Assembly (NCBI RefSeq): GCF_021155765.1
Contig: NC_060113.1
Location: forward strand, 5,347,001 to 5,411,000
Source: Diprion similis
Lineage: Eukaryota > Arthropoda > Insecta > Hymenoptera > Diprionidae
DNA: 64,000 nucleotides
Direction of reading: 5' to 3'
Below the pieces are notes generated by a model. The model ran no database searches and was not told the origin of the DNA. It saw nothing but the letters and a program-made list of their open reading frames with translations. This document shows, in pieces, positions 26,353-40,200 of the stretch (the first letter of the stretch is position 1; each line of letters starts with the position of its first letter). Made by a program: the position numbers and the translations under genes.

Positions 26353-28921
26353 ATGAGTAATGTAAAACGGTGCTTCGATTTGTTGAAAGAGAATGATGAA
26401 AAAGTTTACACTGAAGTACGGGACGTATTGTCGAGGTTGTGCAGAAACGTGATGAAAAATCCGAACGAAATTAAATACCGCAAGGTTCGCTTGAGCAACC
26501 CGATCGTTGCTGATAAAATTTTACCGGCCGTTGGAGCGATGGAGTGTCTCTTCGAAATTGGATTTGTCGAGGTAGGTGATAATTGATCAAGGATTGTTAT
26601 CCTTGAGAATAAACAAACGATAATCAATTACCATTCCAATAGCGAGACGATCACCTTCTGTTACCTGAAACCACCTCCCTGACGAATCTACAAGAACTGC
26701 AACACCTACTCTCAGACCCAGGCCAAACAAAAGAAGCAGAAACTAAACCGCCTGCCCAGAAATCGTGTGCAGCAAGTCATCCGACTAGTCCCGTTCTCGC
26801 TGTCACATCAAGTTCCAACATTCAGACTAATGTCACACCCACAGTACAAGAGGAAAAATTTTTCCAGCAGATACGAGCACATTTTCAGGATGTATTAAAA
26901 TACGAAAATACTGAGCTACAAAACAGAGCAAGAGCGATCATACCTCTGACGGAATTGCAAATAAACGCTATGGAGAAAATGAGATTAATTCAAAGGTATA
27001 TGCAGCATAAGACGCTTCACGTATTAACAAAATCACTCTTCCCTTATCATCGTATCAATTGAATCTCTGGAATGTTAAGTATGCCGGTAAATTTAGTCAG
27101 AAGAAAATCTCTCCCTAAGCCACCGACAGGAGTTTTGGTTTTGCATGAGAAAACTGTTATAAGCTAAAGCCAGCATACTTACGTATCATCATGTGATTTT
27201 TACACATCACTACTATGTATTCAAAATAGCACGCAAATGAACTAACTGATGAAAAATCTTTGTTACAGAGAAGTAAAGTCAAACAGAGACGATAAACAAG
27301 TGGAAGATATTTCCATAGAGGATTTGGTTTTTGTCGAAGTATTAGGATGGTTTAAAGAAAAATTTTTCAAGTGGGTCGACAGTCCAGAATGTAACAAATG
27401 CCCGGGAAAATGTTCCTTCCAAAGAGTGATACCTGCCAGAGGACCAGGTGTATCAAGAATAGAGATTCACAGGTTTGTAATATTGTGCACCATTAATCGA
27501 TGGACAGAAACGTAACCGAAAATTATACATTAAGTTAACAGTACAAACAATGAAAATGCCTATTTCGGTATAAGAAGTCTTATAGAAAAATGTTCATTTG
27601 TAGATGTACAACGTGCGCCAACACCGTTGAATTTCCTCGCTACTCAGATCCAGCTTTGCTGTTACGTACTAGAGAAGGACGCTGCGGTGAATGGGCAAAT
27701 GCATTTGCATTGATTTGCCGCTCACTTAACTACGACACCCGTTTAGTGTGGGATTACACGGATCATGTCTGGGTGGAGGTAAATACGTGATCGTTGAAAA
27801 CACGAAGCACGTAATGTATCGTAATTATTGATTCAGGTGTGGTCTGTAGCTGCGAACAGATGGATACATGCCGATCCATGCGAAAACGTATTGGATCGAC
27901 CATTGATGTACGAAAAAGGTTGGGGGAAAAAGTTGAGCTATATTTTAGCTTTTTCAAAGGATGAAATGCAGGATGTGACCTGGAGATACACTTCCGACCA
28001 AAAGGCTGTTCTGAAACGTAGAAAACTGTGCTCCGAATCAAATCTTTTGTCAATTATGACATCGTTATCGGAAAACCGGCGTCGTACGAGCTGTTCCATT
28101 CCACGCCAAAAATATCTCATACGTCGATCTCTTATGGAACTAGTAGAACTGATAATTTACCACGTTGGTAGCAGTAGAAAAGACGAAAGTGATAAAGACT
28201 ATCACGGAAGAACCTCCGGATCGTTAGCGTGGAGACTGTCTCGCCAGGAGGCAAAAGTAAGACGGCGTATACTTGCACCGATTTTATAAAAATAGTCTCC
28301 AATGACATTGAACTTCAATTGGTGGAATATTTTTGTAAAGTTGCATTCTTTCCACAGATTGATTCAAATCCATCCCATGTATGGCGTATACCTCCAGATG
28401 TGGAATCGATAAAACTTAGTTATACAGCATCAAGTGATAATTATGTCTTGGTTGACACGAGTGGAAAAGTGTTGGAGAAAATTGAGGGCTGGGCAAAAGG
28501 TGTTTACGAAGTGAATGGAGGAATTTTTCGCAAAGTCGAAAACGATTGGAAAATGGTATATCTGGCCCGCAGTCCAGAAAATGAAAGCGGGAATGTAAGC
28601 TGGAACTTTGAAATATCTGACTCTAAATTAGAAATTTCCAACGTCAGTTTGCGAGCTATCGCTGCTGTTTTTCACGGTGCAAGCATTGAGTGGAAAATTC
28701 TAGGATTTTACAGAAATGGCCAAACAAAAGTGGTCCGTATCAATGATTCAAAAGAATTTGAAACAGAGCAACTTAAAGGGACTTTTAAAATCAGCTTATC
28801 AGCCACACTTAGTGGAGGCGATAAGGACCTAGCCTGGCAACATGCCCAATTATTCCGCCAGAGCCTAGATTCCAAAGATCATTCCATAGAAATTTGTATC
28901 AATATAGTTGAAGTCATCTAA
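26353..28921 (+). CDS. Pngl/NGLY1: Peptide:N-glycanase, PNGase (NGLY1), complete
   Basis: Coding exons are 26353-26571, 26643-26995, 27269-27472, 27604-27778, 27837-28256 and 28358-28921 (644 residues; human NGLY1 is of similar length). The enzyme cleaves N-glycans from misfolded glycoproteins in the cytosol during ER-associated degradation. An N-terminal PUB domain (about residues 5-90) binds p97/VCP in the family. The transglutaminase-like core has two zinc-binding CxxC pairs (Cys232/235 and Cys260/263). The catalytic triad is Cys286 in GRCGEWANAF, His313 in TDHVW and Asp330 in IHADPCEN. The C-terminal half carries the mannose-binding PAW domain (from about residue 470). The start is the first ATG in the PUB-domain frame (MSNVKRCFDLL); the frame stays open upstream without another ATG. 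It is convergent with hop. Confidence 0.96.
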
Positions 28922-29888
28922 CACACACTTTTAAAATCAATCGATTGGTTGATGGTCATAAAATTAACAGACAATTTATTGTATATACATTATTACAGAC
29001 ATTTATTATTATATACTTCATATCACATGTACCACTCACTTAAATCAAACGGTGAAATTCATTTCTTATGGTATAAAAAGAAAACAAAAGGCGATTATTA
29101 ATACATATTATAATACATGATTTATGTGGGAATAATTGCAGAAGGTATATCTATATTGTATATTTACATGTATAGTGCATGTATATGTGTATAGCATATC
29201 GATTCGCGATAATATTATTAAATTTGTACTGCCCTACAAGGTACTGCGCATGATATATGAAGAAATTCATTTGTTCGTGTTACGATTGTGTGATAAAAAT
29301 TTTTTTTTATAAATTTGGTAAGTATAAATATTTCGAAACTTCTAAGTTCAGTCACAGACTTTCTTCAGTTTATAAAAGACTTTCATATACATAGTTATAG
29401 ATAGTTATTAATAATTATTATGACCATTATGATATTATCAAGGGTTTCAAAGATTTTAAAAAGGGAAGAAAGATATAATAAATATATACTAGTTGAACAA
29501 CAATTTTACTAATCTATTGTTCATAATCTCTAAGAAATTTACAGATAATACGTTGTCAAAACAATTTTGAACAACTCGGAAATTGTTCACAATAGAAGAA
29601 TTACACACACTAGCCAAATTATGAAAAAATGATAAATATTTATGACAGCTGCCTATTCATGATTACAACATTTTTTCAAATTTACGACATCCGCTATCTT
29701 TGATAAAAACGGAGAAAGTTTTTTCGTCACCTGAATCTAATCAAAGAGATTTAAGAATAATAATTCACACAGGATGCGAGACGTATCCTCGTATGATGAA
29801 TAGAAATTATGTACAAAATTATGGCACCTTTTGTCATGTGCGAATTATGGATGGCAGCAATCACGGTCTAGCATTTTTGCCGCGCATC
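28922..29888. other. Shared 3' region of NGLY1 and hop
   Basis: AT-rich, no gene. The minus-strand AATAAA (plus TTTATT) at 28975-28980 and 29002-29007 lies left of plus-strand signals at 29217-29222 (ATTAAA) and 29477-29482 (AATAAA). If these are used, the two 3' untranslated regions overlap. Confidence 0.6.
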
Positions 29889-32800
29889 TCAGTATTGCGT
29901 CAACAAGTCTTGTATATCGTTGCAGAGAGTTAAAAAATCAGGTCGCTCGTGACTCTGAAACTGCCAGCAGGGATACATCAGTTTAACGTAAACAGCTTGC
30001 GGGCAAGTGGGAGGGCATGGTAGTCTAGAACCTCTTTCTAGCGCCTCGAATAGTTCGGTGCTACCTTCAGAGTTCCCACCATCCCCAACCCCAGGTACTC
30101 GAGGCTCGTCTCCAAGGCCGAATGTCTCATACATCGTCACTCCGAAAGACCAAACATCTGACTTCGACGAGAACTTTCCATCCTTCAAACTCTCTGGCGC
30201 GTACCTACAATAAAATGATTGTATAATTTCTGGGGAATCTTTGGATGGTTCAAAGTCATTGAAAGTAAGACAAGCTATTGACTTACCATTTTATGGGAAG
30301 ATTTCTAATTGTCTGCAGAATATAGTAATCGTTTATTCCAGTTACTTGCGCTAATCCGAAATCGCTAATTTTTACTCTATCCTCACTAGCAACAAGAATA
30401 TTTCTAGCTGCTAAATCTCTGTGTACAATACTTTTACGGCCTAAATAATCCATTCCTGTTGCAATATCAAGGGCGAAGCCTAGCAATTTCCTATGTGTGA
30501 GGGTCTCCCTGTGTATCGCTAAGTAACTCTGCAACGAACCATGCTTCACAAATTCCATTACCAGGCAAACTTCTGGCTCTGATATAACTCCTAGAATTTC
30601 CACAACATTCCGATGTTTCAGAGTCTGAAATGGTACGTAATTAATTTTCTATAAGATACCACAGAGATAAGAGATACTTCCCAATTTAGCATAACCAGAT
30701 ACATGGGTTTCATCCAAAAAAAATTATTGCAACATCTTACCTTCATAATTGATATTTCTCTTTCGAAGTCCCGTAAGTCTGCTTCCAAAGCTTGAGTCTT
30801 GAGCTTTTTTACGGCAACTTGCTGAGGCTCCGCGTCTTTGTTGTCTCTTTCGAGCAAACCTTTGTATACTTCTCCGTAAAAACCTTGTCCTATACGTCCT
30901 TGGAGTATCACATTGCAATCCGCATCCAGTTCAAAAATGCCTTGCATTTGTCCCAACGGTCCGCTTTTTACACCTCCTTCCTTAGCCAACCAAATCAAAT
31001 ACGTGGATAACTCCTCTTGATCATCTTGATCAGTTTCTCTTGATTCACCCTCTGCTGAAATAGAATAGCTGCTGTATACCACTGATTATTACGATAAGGC
31101 GAATTGAATTATGAAAAGTTGTTTGGGCACCTTCGTCACCATCATCCCAGGCCAGGCTGGTGCGATCAGTAAATAGACTACTAGCCCGAGATTCGCTGTC
31201 AGATGAATCGATCTCTCCCTCTCCCTCTACCTCGTTGTAACTGGTGTCAGTGAAGAGTTTAGGGAATGCAGTTTCGTAAGCGTGAATTCTTCTCGAATTA
31301 TACACTTGGTACAAAATCTGATTGATATCTCGCATTACCGCTTGTGGTTGTTTTCTAGATCCACCACTCTCCCCCCAACATTCAAGCATTAGTTTATAAA
31401 CTTCAGTTGGACAGCCAGCGGGCATATGCAATCGTTTTCCACTTGAATAGTACTGCAAGTGAAATATACAGACACGAATATAAGCTTGTAAATTAATCAG
31501 AGAATACAAAAACCGTCTGAACATTTTTTCATTTATAAATCAGAGGTAATCCCATGCATGAGAAGATGCTCTTAAGACTTGTGAATAACGTATATCACAT
31601 ACCCTTTTTACAGAATCAATGTCTTTGTAAGGAGGTAAAGGCGCGCCACGGGAGAAAATTTGCCAGAAGGTAGTTGCCAGAGCCCAAACATCTGCCTGTG
31701 AACTACGCTTAGCTAATTCTGCATTGCCATAACATTCGGGTGGCAGCCAATGAACACTAAATCAATTCGATCTGGTTAGTTTTATTATAAGAATTACCAT
31801 AAATATGATGAACATGCAAACTGAAATGTGATGAATCTTGCGGGATTTTCAACTTGCTTTCTGACCTGCAAATTATGTGTAACCATGCAATAGCTATTTT
31901 TATCATTTTTGATAACTCGTGCTCAAAATACTCAAATAAAAAATATTCTTACTCTGCTTGTGTGTAGTCAAACAGGCCTGGGTCTGCTAATTTTACTATC
32001 AGACTATTCGCAGTATGCGTGTGTACCAAAAGCTTTCTGCACCTGATATTGCCATGCACAACACCGTTTTCCTCCTAGAAGCAGACGAGAGTGATTAAGG
32101 GGAAAAAGAATTTTATCTCTTGAACCAGACTATCAGAAATGCACAATTAAATGCAACACAATGTACGACTTGAACTCACCAAATGCCACAGAGCTGTGGC
32201 GAGACATGCAGCTGCTTCCACCATATCAACAGTTTTGATTGTTTGTGGTGAAGTGTGTGTTTGTAAGTATGCATCGAGCGGACCATATCGCACTAGTTCC
32301 AGTACCATTCCAATAGCTGGTGCAAGCGTCAATCCATACAACCTAACGAAAGATGATTGGTATTTTTTGGTTTCAAGGATTCTCATTTATCGTCGTTTTC
32401 TATCAAGATATATCATCTCAACGACATTTAAAATAATTGATGTACTGTTTAGTTCCAAGTTACTGACCGAGCTATCGCTGTAGATCTGAGCTGACCCCAT
32501 TTGCCAGCCAGCTCGAAAAATTCTCGAGTGACTCTCGACTCTTCTTGTTCAAGAATTTTTATCACAACTTCAAGTTTTTTGCCTTTAGCTATTCTCCACA
32601 TTGCTCGGTATGACGTAGTCGCCGGTGGTTTGGATTCGGATATTGACTCATAGTGTTTACGAAAAGGTTGTGCTTTGTATACCTGTAACTCATGAGGTGG
32701 AATGCAACGTGGACCGCCTTTCAAAAGCTCTGCCACTAACTCTTCGTCAGCAACTACATCACTCACACCGCTTTCACTGGCACAAATTAATAACGGTGAT

Positions 32801-34576
32801 TTATCTAAAAATGTAAATTCAAGCCAAATCGTCAACAAGTTATATAAACTTTTTGCATGTATAATTGTAGAATTTTTAAGTTTTAGAAATATACCATATT
32901 CTGAAGGCGGCAGGCATTCACGGAGGAAAAGTTGATTATCAGGGTCTTGATGAGCAGCGACCAATTGCGCAAGGGACGTATACCTTTGCACGCTATCAGA
33001 CAAAATAAATTCGTCAGGTCCCAATTGATCAATCTTCCTTGTTCGTGGCTTGCTGTCTTTACCACATACATCCAAGTAAAATACATTGTATTTTGTTTCA
33101 CTTTCCCTCAGAACAAATGTGCCGGGTCGATTACTACGTTTCTCTTCCAATTTTGCATATGAAAATTCGCCGCTGTAATAATGTATGAATGACAATGAAG
33201 CAGTAAATTATTTTAATAAAATTTTAGAGAAAAAAAATTTTAGACTGACAAAGATTCTCACCCTACAGGTCCATGACACTTCATTTTATGAAGCTTTTGC
33301 AAACTTGGCGTTGTGAGATCTCTGCATAAATTAAATGTCCACTTAATAGCCAAACGATAATATCCATCCAGTCCAGAAACGAATGATAGTAAGAGAGCAT
33401 TTGTACCAAACTTCAAATTTGCAGGGATCCCATTCTTTCGAGATATTTCTACCGTTCCATCGTGCCTTGAAAAAGAATTTTATCTTAGAATTTCTAAGGA
33501 TACAGTTGTAAATTTCCTGAGCTTTTAATCTATGTAATTCATCAATATTCTTAACAAAGATGAAAAACAGAAACGGTGAAAAAGATATTCATTAATTACC
33601 TGATGGAAATGAAGCAGAGGTCTTCTATGGCACACAAAGTATCCTCAATGTTATTTTCCATATCGGTATACGTGACTTCCTTAGAATTAATTCGGAGTAA
33701 AAGTTTTCGTGGAGGATTAGGTATACCTCTGTCCATCAAAGCCTTATATTCTTCCAACAGATAATTTGGAGCCATGCATTCCAATTGATTTAAATACTGG
33801 TCCTTTACATAGGCAGCGTCGTGACCAGATATTCTAACCAAAGCATTATGAATGGGTTTTTTCACAAAGAATGAATGACGCTTTAGGCATTCCTTGGGAA
33901 TGTATTTCTTATAATCGGATTCCACAATCTCTCTTGGTATATCTTTTTCTAGCATCACTCTGTAAGTAATAAAAATTATCAGTACACGAAAATTTGATTC
34001 AGATCAAACTTGCTGATATATTTCGATAAAGAGCTTTGGAAACTGTAATATTTATATTAGGAAAATGATCACCTGTACATATCGCATACTCCCAATCCGA
34101 TCAATTCACGTTTATGTTTTTCATAAACGATTTCCGAAACCTTGTTATCCATGACATCGGTACGAGCTTGTAGAAAATAATAATCATAGGCTTTGATATC
34201 GATTTGTTTAAGCCTCTGTATACTCGACGGTTTGAACCTCAGCCTGAAGTCAAATTTCAATTTTTCTTTAATTTCCAGTTTGTGTCCAGGAGGACACCAC
34301 AGCTTGGTCGATCGATTTCTAAGTGCAAATAAATGTCTTGCCACTGGACCGATACCGACTTGCTTGCAGACCTGATGAACACAAAGAACAAAAACAGAAA
34401 GATTACATAAATCTCTGTTGTTTGTATAATAGCTGAGATGTGAAGTGGATGGAAAACAAATAACCGTCACCTACCTTGATACACAAATCTTCTGCAGTCC
34501 ATCCAGCAGTGTATGGAACAATTATACCCTTTGCATCAGTGGCCAAGTTAACTGTTGCTACATTTTTCTCCTCCAT
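29889..34576 (-). CDS. hop: Janus kinase (Hopscotch/JAK), complete, 13 coding exons
   Basis: Exons (minus) are 34576-34475, 34371-34073, 33959-33600, 33465-33262, 33172-32895, 32804-32468, 32342-32180, 32074-31953, 31756-31603, 31452-31131, 31054-30741, 30624-30287 and 30204-29889, giving 1102 residues in phase. Order of domains: FERM (about 15-315), SH2 (from about 323; phosphate-binding Arg344 in TFVLRES), pseudokinase JH2 (HGN in place of HRD and DPG in place of DFG), then active kinase JH1. JH1 has GQGFYG, Lys863 in VAVKK, HRD 953-955, DFG 973-975, twin activation-loop tyrosines 985-986 (NDYY) and APE. The protein is the cytoplasmic kinase of the JAK/STAT pathway, docked on cytokine receptors through FERM-SH2. 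The hop symbol rests on insects usually having a single JAK. It is head-to-head with PSMA4 (820 bp between start codons). Confidence 0.96.
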
Positions 34577-35395
34577 TGTTGGGCAAATTTATTATTACTC
34601 AAGCTTTTCTTTTTCTTAAACTTATAAGTTGATATTCACCACATTTTTTTAGGTTACGTTGCGCATCTCACTAACAACAATAAAACTATTCTGTTGACAT
34701 TACAAATTACAATGGTCGCCTCCGTACCCGGACTTCGACTCTACAAACTCTAATCGATAGAACGCAACACCAACATGTGCAGGACAGATCGATCGTTTCC
34801 TCGATTTTTCGAAGAATTTAAAATCACGTTTAAAACGCGAACGCGAAATTATTTTCAGTCGAAGACTTGTCTATATGATATGACTACCTTGACTGTGGTA
34901 ACATAGTGCCGATACAGCATCCTCTAAGATTACCATAAGATCACGTAACGCGAAAAATAACCCAAGGCTGTTGGTCTTTCAACGTTATCTATACCGAGGA
35001 ACTGGAATTGTGGAAAGTTTTAAATACATTATAAGTAGGTAGAAACGTTAATGTTATGATAATCATATTACAACATTAGCTTGCCATATTTTTATTTATT
35101 AATGTTAACATTGACTTTTCTACCTACTTACATGTGTTTAAAACTTCCCGCAATTTCGGATTGTCAGAAAATGGAGGCGATCGGACTCTACTACTGCTGC
35201 TGTCTAGCTGCAAATTATGGAAGCATGATTCAAAAGTATAGAGATCAGTGTTCAAACAGACCGTGGTTCAAACACTTTTACAAATCTACGTATCGCATAG
35301 TTCATGCAGTTTGGGCCGGCCGTCAAACTTGCTTTCAGTGTGTTGCTGTTATTTAATTGCTACGTTTTTTGCTAGTTTTGAATAGGTTTGACAAG
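34577..35395. promoter_or_regulatory. Head-to-head promoter region of hop and PSMA4
   Basis: About 820 bases separate the two start codons, so both promoters must lie here or overlap the leaders. No TATA box is convincing. An imperfect inverted repeat occupies 35005-35156, nearer the PSMA4 side. Confidence 0.6.
35005..35156. repeat. Imperfect inverted repeat (long hairpin)
   Basis: The left arm 35005-35056 and the reverse complement of the right arm 35100-35156 share AATTG-GG-AAGTTTTAAA-ACA and TAAGTAGGTAGAAA, then AATGTTA, with small indels. The loop is about 43 bases. A transcript through it would fold into a stem of roughly 50 pairs with bulges. I see no clear target duplication. Confidence 0.75.
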
Positions 35396-36628
35396 ATGGT
35401 GAGCATAGAATTATTCATTTCCTCAAACTATCTGTAAACAACTATAGACTTATTTTCTAATTACTTGAATACTCTGAACTTCTGAGCTCGGAACAGAAAT
35501 AGGTTAGAATACCTCTATTGATGCATTGTCATCCATACAGTTATTCCATCTAATTTCAATAAAAATTCCCCATAGCTCCAGATGTATCCACCTCAGTATT
35601 GTTTGTTGCGAAAATGTTCAGCCCTCTAATCGAGAAAAGGCTACTAAGTGAAAATAAACCGTAGCAACGATGCGACTAATTGGCGCATCGTCATGCTGAC
35701 TGTAATCCAAAACTCACCACGTACCATTGTAATTCATTCCCAATTATTTCTCGATTTGTTGATCAGGCTCGCCGGTATGATACCAGAACAACTATATTCT
35801 CACCAGAGGGACGGCTATACCAAGTGGAATATGCAATGGAAGCTATAAGTCACGCTGGTACCTGTTTAGGAATCCTGGCTAATGACGGAATCTTACTAGC
35901 CGCAGAAAGAAGAAACACCAACAAGCTGTTGGATGAAGTATTTTTCTCAGAAAAAATCTATAAACTAAATGAGGATATGGTTTGCTCTGTCGCCGGAGTG
36001 ACATCTGATGCAAACGTCCTAACTAACGAGCTCCGCTTAATCGGTCAAAGATACCTACTCCAATACGGTGAAACCATTCCTTGTGAGCAACTGGTTTCTT
36101 GGCTTTGTGATGTCAAACAAGCCTACACTCAATACGGAGGTAAACGACCGTTCGGAGTTTCCATACTCTACATGGGTTGGGACCGGCATTACGGTTATCA
36201 GCTCTACCAGTCAGATCCTAGTGGTAATTACAGCGGCTGGAAAGCTACCTGTATTGGCAACAATTCGGCAGCAGCTGTGTCTTCTCTCAAACAGGAATAT
36301 CAAGAGGGAGAAACTACTTTGAAAGACGCAATGGCTCTTGCGATTAAAGTTCTCTCAAAAACTCTAGATATGACTAAACTCTCCTCTGACAAAGGTCAGT
36401 TGAAGCTTCTCAATTGTTGAATTGAGTTTGGTGGAAGGAGCAACAACTGTTCATTCTCCATATTAATACTGTATTTTTGTTATAGTCGAGATGGCAACTC
36501 TAACTCGTGAAGATGGAAAAACAAAGACTCGTATTCTACCAGCATCTGAAGTGGAGGCATTGGTTGCTGAACATGATCGACTAGAAGCACTTGCTGAACA
36601 GGCAAAGAAGGAAAAGCAAAAACTGTAA
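35396..36628 (+). CDS. Prosalpha3/PSMA4: 20S proteasome subunit alpha type-4 (PSMA4), complete
   Basis: Exons are 35396-35398 (the ATG alone), 35767-36394 and 36486-36628, giving 257 residues. It is an outer-ring subunit of the 20S proteasome, without catalytic residues of its own. The N-terminal alpha signature is intact ([19 protein letters not shown], then VEYAME), followed by the NTN-hydrolase fold. The charged C-terminus ends in [10 protein letters not shown], as is typical for alpha4. The start was placed on the isolated ATG because the signature begins immediately at the acceptor GATCAG and needs an initiator. ATG followed by GTGAGC gives M+ARRYD in phase, matching the family's N-terminus. 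Human PSMA4 is 261 residues. A longer in-frame extension into the intron exists but lacks similarity. Confidence 0.95.
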
Positions 36629-36737
36629 AATATCAAACTATCGAATTTTTATTACTTATTAATTCATAGTGAATAATGATTATTTGATTACGTGAACTTG
36701 AGCATCTGGCGTAAGTGATAAATAGCTTACATTTTTG

Positions 36738-36743
36738 AATAAA
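36738..36743 (+). terminator. Poly(A) signal of PSMA4
   Basis: AATAAA 110 bases after the PSMA4 stop codon. A minus-strand AATAAA at 36648-36653 may serve the convergent ERMP1 gene. Confidence 0.6.
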
Positions 36744-37272
36744 AATGAATTACAATAAGCATTCCTTTTCTCCTATAATTGCACACGTTGCCGCACTTCA
36801 TACTTATAACAGTCATTGATTCATTCATCATAACGTCTTTTGAAAATAACAAGGTAACTCAGCATCTTTTTTAGAATCTCTTTAGTGATGTAACATTTAT
36901 CGTATTTAATAAGAATGGGGACTGATGCTGTCAAAAAATGTTGTCGAAACTTTTTAATGTCATGTAGTGTGTTGGGTCCCCCAAACCTTTGATTCCGACT
37001 AAATATCGGACATACTAACTCACATTTATACTGGTATGAAACTATGATATCTCTTACTATTAACACTGAAAGCTATTACATACTGATGGTTCACCTTTCT
37101 TATTCCAGAAAAGTTTTCCCAAAATCACAATAGTCTTATCTTTTCAAGTTAAGTTTTAAAGCTTCATGTCAAGTCGTATACTCCAAGTTAATTTAACTAC
37201 CAATATTCAAGTTGTGTTCTCAGGCCCCAGTTCAATAAAATAACCAGTAACTAAAATAAAACTTTCTTTTTT
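36744..37272. other. Spacer between convergent PSMA4 and ERMP1
   Basis: Contains no gene that I can support; probably ERMP1 3' untranslated sequence on the minus strand. Confidence 0.55.
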
Positions 37273-40200
37273 CTAAAAAATATAAGATTTGTAAGTAGAT
37301 GACCAATGAAGTGGAGCAACCCACAGTGGCAACTGTTTGAGAATAGAGGCATAAGGTGTGCTCGCACTTGTCGTGTTATGCACATAATGAGCATTTAGAG
37401 AGATATCAATAACTGGATTTACTCCATCTGCAACCTGTAAGAAAATAATGGTAGATTGAATTTTATATTTGAATTAAAAACCAAATAACTATTAAACTAT
37501 TGGAAAAAAAAAACATGATAAAACACTCACCACTAAGTCTAACCAAATTTCCACAGCAGTTTCCGGTTCTACAGCATAGTCGTGAAGCACAAAGTAAACC
37601 GATCTCCCATTCCACATAGTTGACGTAGGAACTTCTTCGAGCAATGACCAGTTGGATAAAGTTACGCCGTCTCTCGGTGCAAACACCAGACTCATATGGT
37701 CGGGCCCTGTTAAATTCAGGTACAACCGCCTTGATTCTGTAGTTGTGTCATTCCAAACACCTAAAAGTGCCGATGGTTGATACAACTGAACGGTTGGCAC
37801 TTCACTTGGTATCCAAAAGCTCTTATTTCTGAAATGAAGTAATAATGTAACATAATTATGTACTTTCTGACATACTGGGCTTTAATCTACATTGCTTGAA
37901 ACATGTCTTTCCAACGTAAAAAATACTTCTGAATAGCATTATAACTCACAACATGCCCATGTCTCTACCCTTCCAGATTGGAAGTCCACAGTAGATTGTA
38001 TCCAGGCACGCATCTGCTACAGTTGTAGCATTGCTGTATTCAGATATGTATTTCTCAACTGTTCTCGGACCGTTCCGATCTAGATTTTGAATCCAGAATC
38101 CCCCATCATTATATGTCACATTCCCATTAATATCATACATAGTTCTTTCCGTATGCTGAAATCACATGTTCAGGTTATATTAGTGAGTTGTAAGGAGTTT
38201 GCACTGTGATTCAGTGAAACTAAAAAGACTTGAATAAGTAAATTTGACAGCGACTTACAATAAGCCAAAACCGTTGTGGCTTTGGACTTGTGAGATCAAC
38301 TGTGTATGGAAAACCATATGTTGTGACAGTAGCTGCTAAGACAGTGATAACAGCAGCTAATGAAAATCCAAGTACTAAAACCTGCGGCCTTCGAACGACA
38401 GCTATCAAAGGTGCCCAAAAACTGCCGATCATTGAAGTTACCACAGCCATAATCAGGGATATGTAGAGATCAGGAGTGATTTGAGACCCTGATCTTCCCA
38501 TTATTGGTAAAAAACTGGTCAGCATTGATCCGAGCCACAGCAAATACAGAGTTGGAATGAACAACCCCACACCGATAAAAATCGCGAGCCAAACTCTGAC
38601 TGAAAGTGAAGACAATATGAAAAATGGATAATTCGATGATTAAACTTTCATTGGGCAAATTTTCTTATTTCTAGTCATCCTCAAGATGTAAGCACTATCT
38701 GAAATGAACGTAAAGTTGTGACCTTCTCAAGATTTTGTGCAAATCGCTTAATCAGATTAACTATCAGACATTGAACGAATGTACAGAGATCATATAGTTT
38801 GCAAATACATTCAAAGAATATAGACTTATTGAAGATTGAAATTTGGAGTATTAAGATTTCTAGTACACTAACCAAGTCTTTGCAGTTTGAATATTGAAGT
38901 AATAATGTTGGCTGCAGATACAAATCCAACAATTATAGCTATTACATATGCTGATTTCAAACCATAAATTGTCAATGCAATTAAAATGATTGCCCATAAC
39001 ATTCCTACAGCCTGTGTGTTTAGCTGTACTCGTTGTCCAGTACCTAAACGGTTCTGAAAATGAAATGCCTCTATAAGTACTAACGCATTAAAATTGCTGT
39101 CTGTGAAACTAACTTATTTACCTGGTCAAATGAAATTCTTTTTAAAAATATTGTTAAAGGTCATTCTTTGTAGCAAATTATTTAATAATATTATCAACTT
39201 TTATTAATCGATTCAATTTCTATAAAATAAAAAATTAACCAAAATTGCCGAACTAACTGAGATCACCTGCTCTATAGGTTGAGCAGTCAGTGCCCAATTA
39301 ACACCCAGCATCGGAATCATAGTCGGTGCAACGAATAATCCAATCAATAGCCCTGGATTACTGTACCAGCTCATTGCATTGTCTGTCCAGTCAAGCAGCA
39401 TGCCAAAAAAGACAGAGAGTCCAAGTCCTAATAGAATCCCCAATATCTGGAAGGACAAGCTTATTCCAAGGCTTTTTGCCGTGTCTTTGATGCTGCACCC
39501 GGGAATTGGCCAAAAGGGTGAAGCAAGGGCCAAAAGTGCTGTCAGTGCGTTCAGTATAATCGCAATCGTGGTTGAATATCGAATAACGAACAATCCCAGG
39601 AAATCATAGTATACTGAACTACCCTCGACAGAACTTTCCAAAAGTTCTGGTGCGTTACCTAGGGCTTTAATTAGTGCCAGCATGTTGTCTCCGGTGTGTT
39701 GATAGCATCCGTCTGGGATTATTTGATAATCATCATACAGCGTGTGGTAAACGTGGCCACCTGCATAATAGGCCATATCCAGGCCATGAAGGTTTCCAAA
39801 ATCTCGGAATATCCTAAAATCGGTATCAGATGGGACCAAGCCACTCTCAAACAAGTCGGTAAGAACTGCTGATGCATGGGGGTGAGGAGCAGCGGAGGCA
39901 TAATATGCGTCAAGCCACGGATCTTTTGGACCAGATTGAAAAAGTGCTTCTCTACCGCCAAATCCTGCCGAATCATAGTTGAGGAATACGCGTACGTCTG
40001 CCGCCCAACGATGAGTAGTTACAAAGGCGTGAGATGCTTGCAATGGATTTTCTTCGGCACCGTTGAACAGAAAAATGATGTCGTGAGTCAATGTAGTTTG
40101 ACTTTGGGATAAAACTCTAAGTACTTCGAGCATTGCTGCACAGTTTATGCCATTGTCACTTGCACCCGGACTGGAAGGATGCGAATCATAATGACAATTC

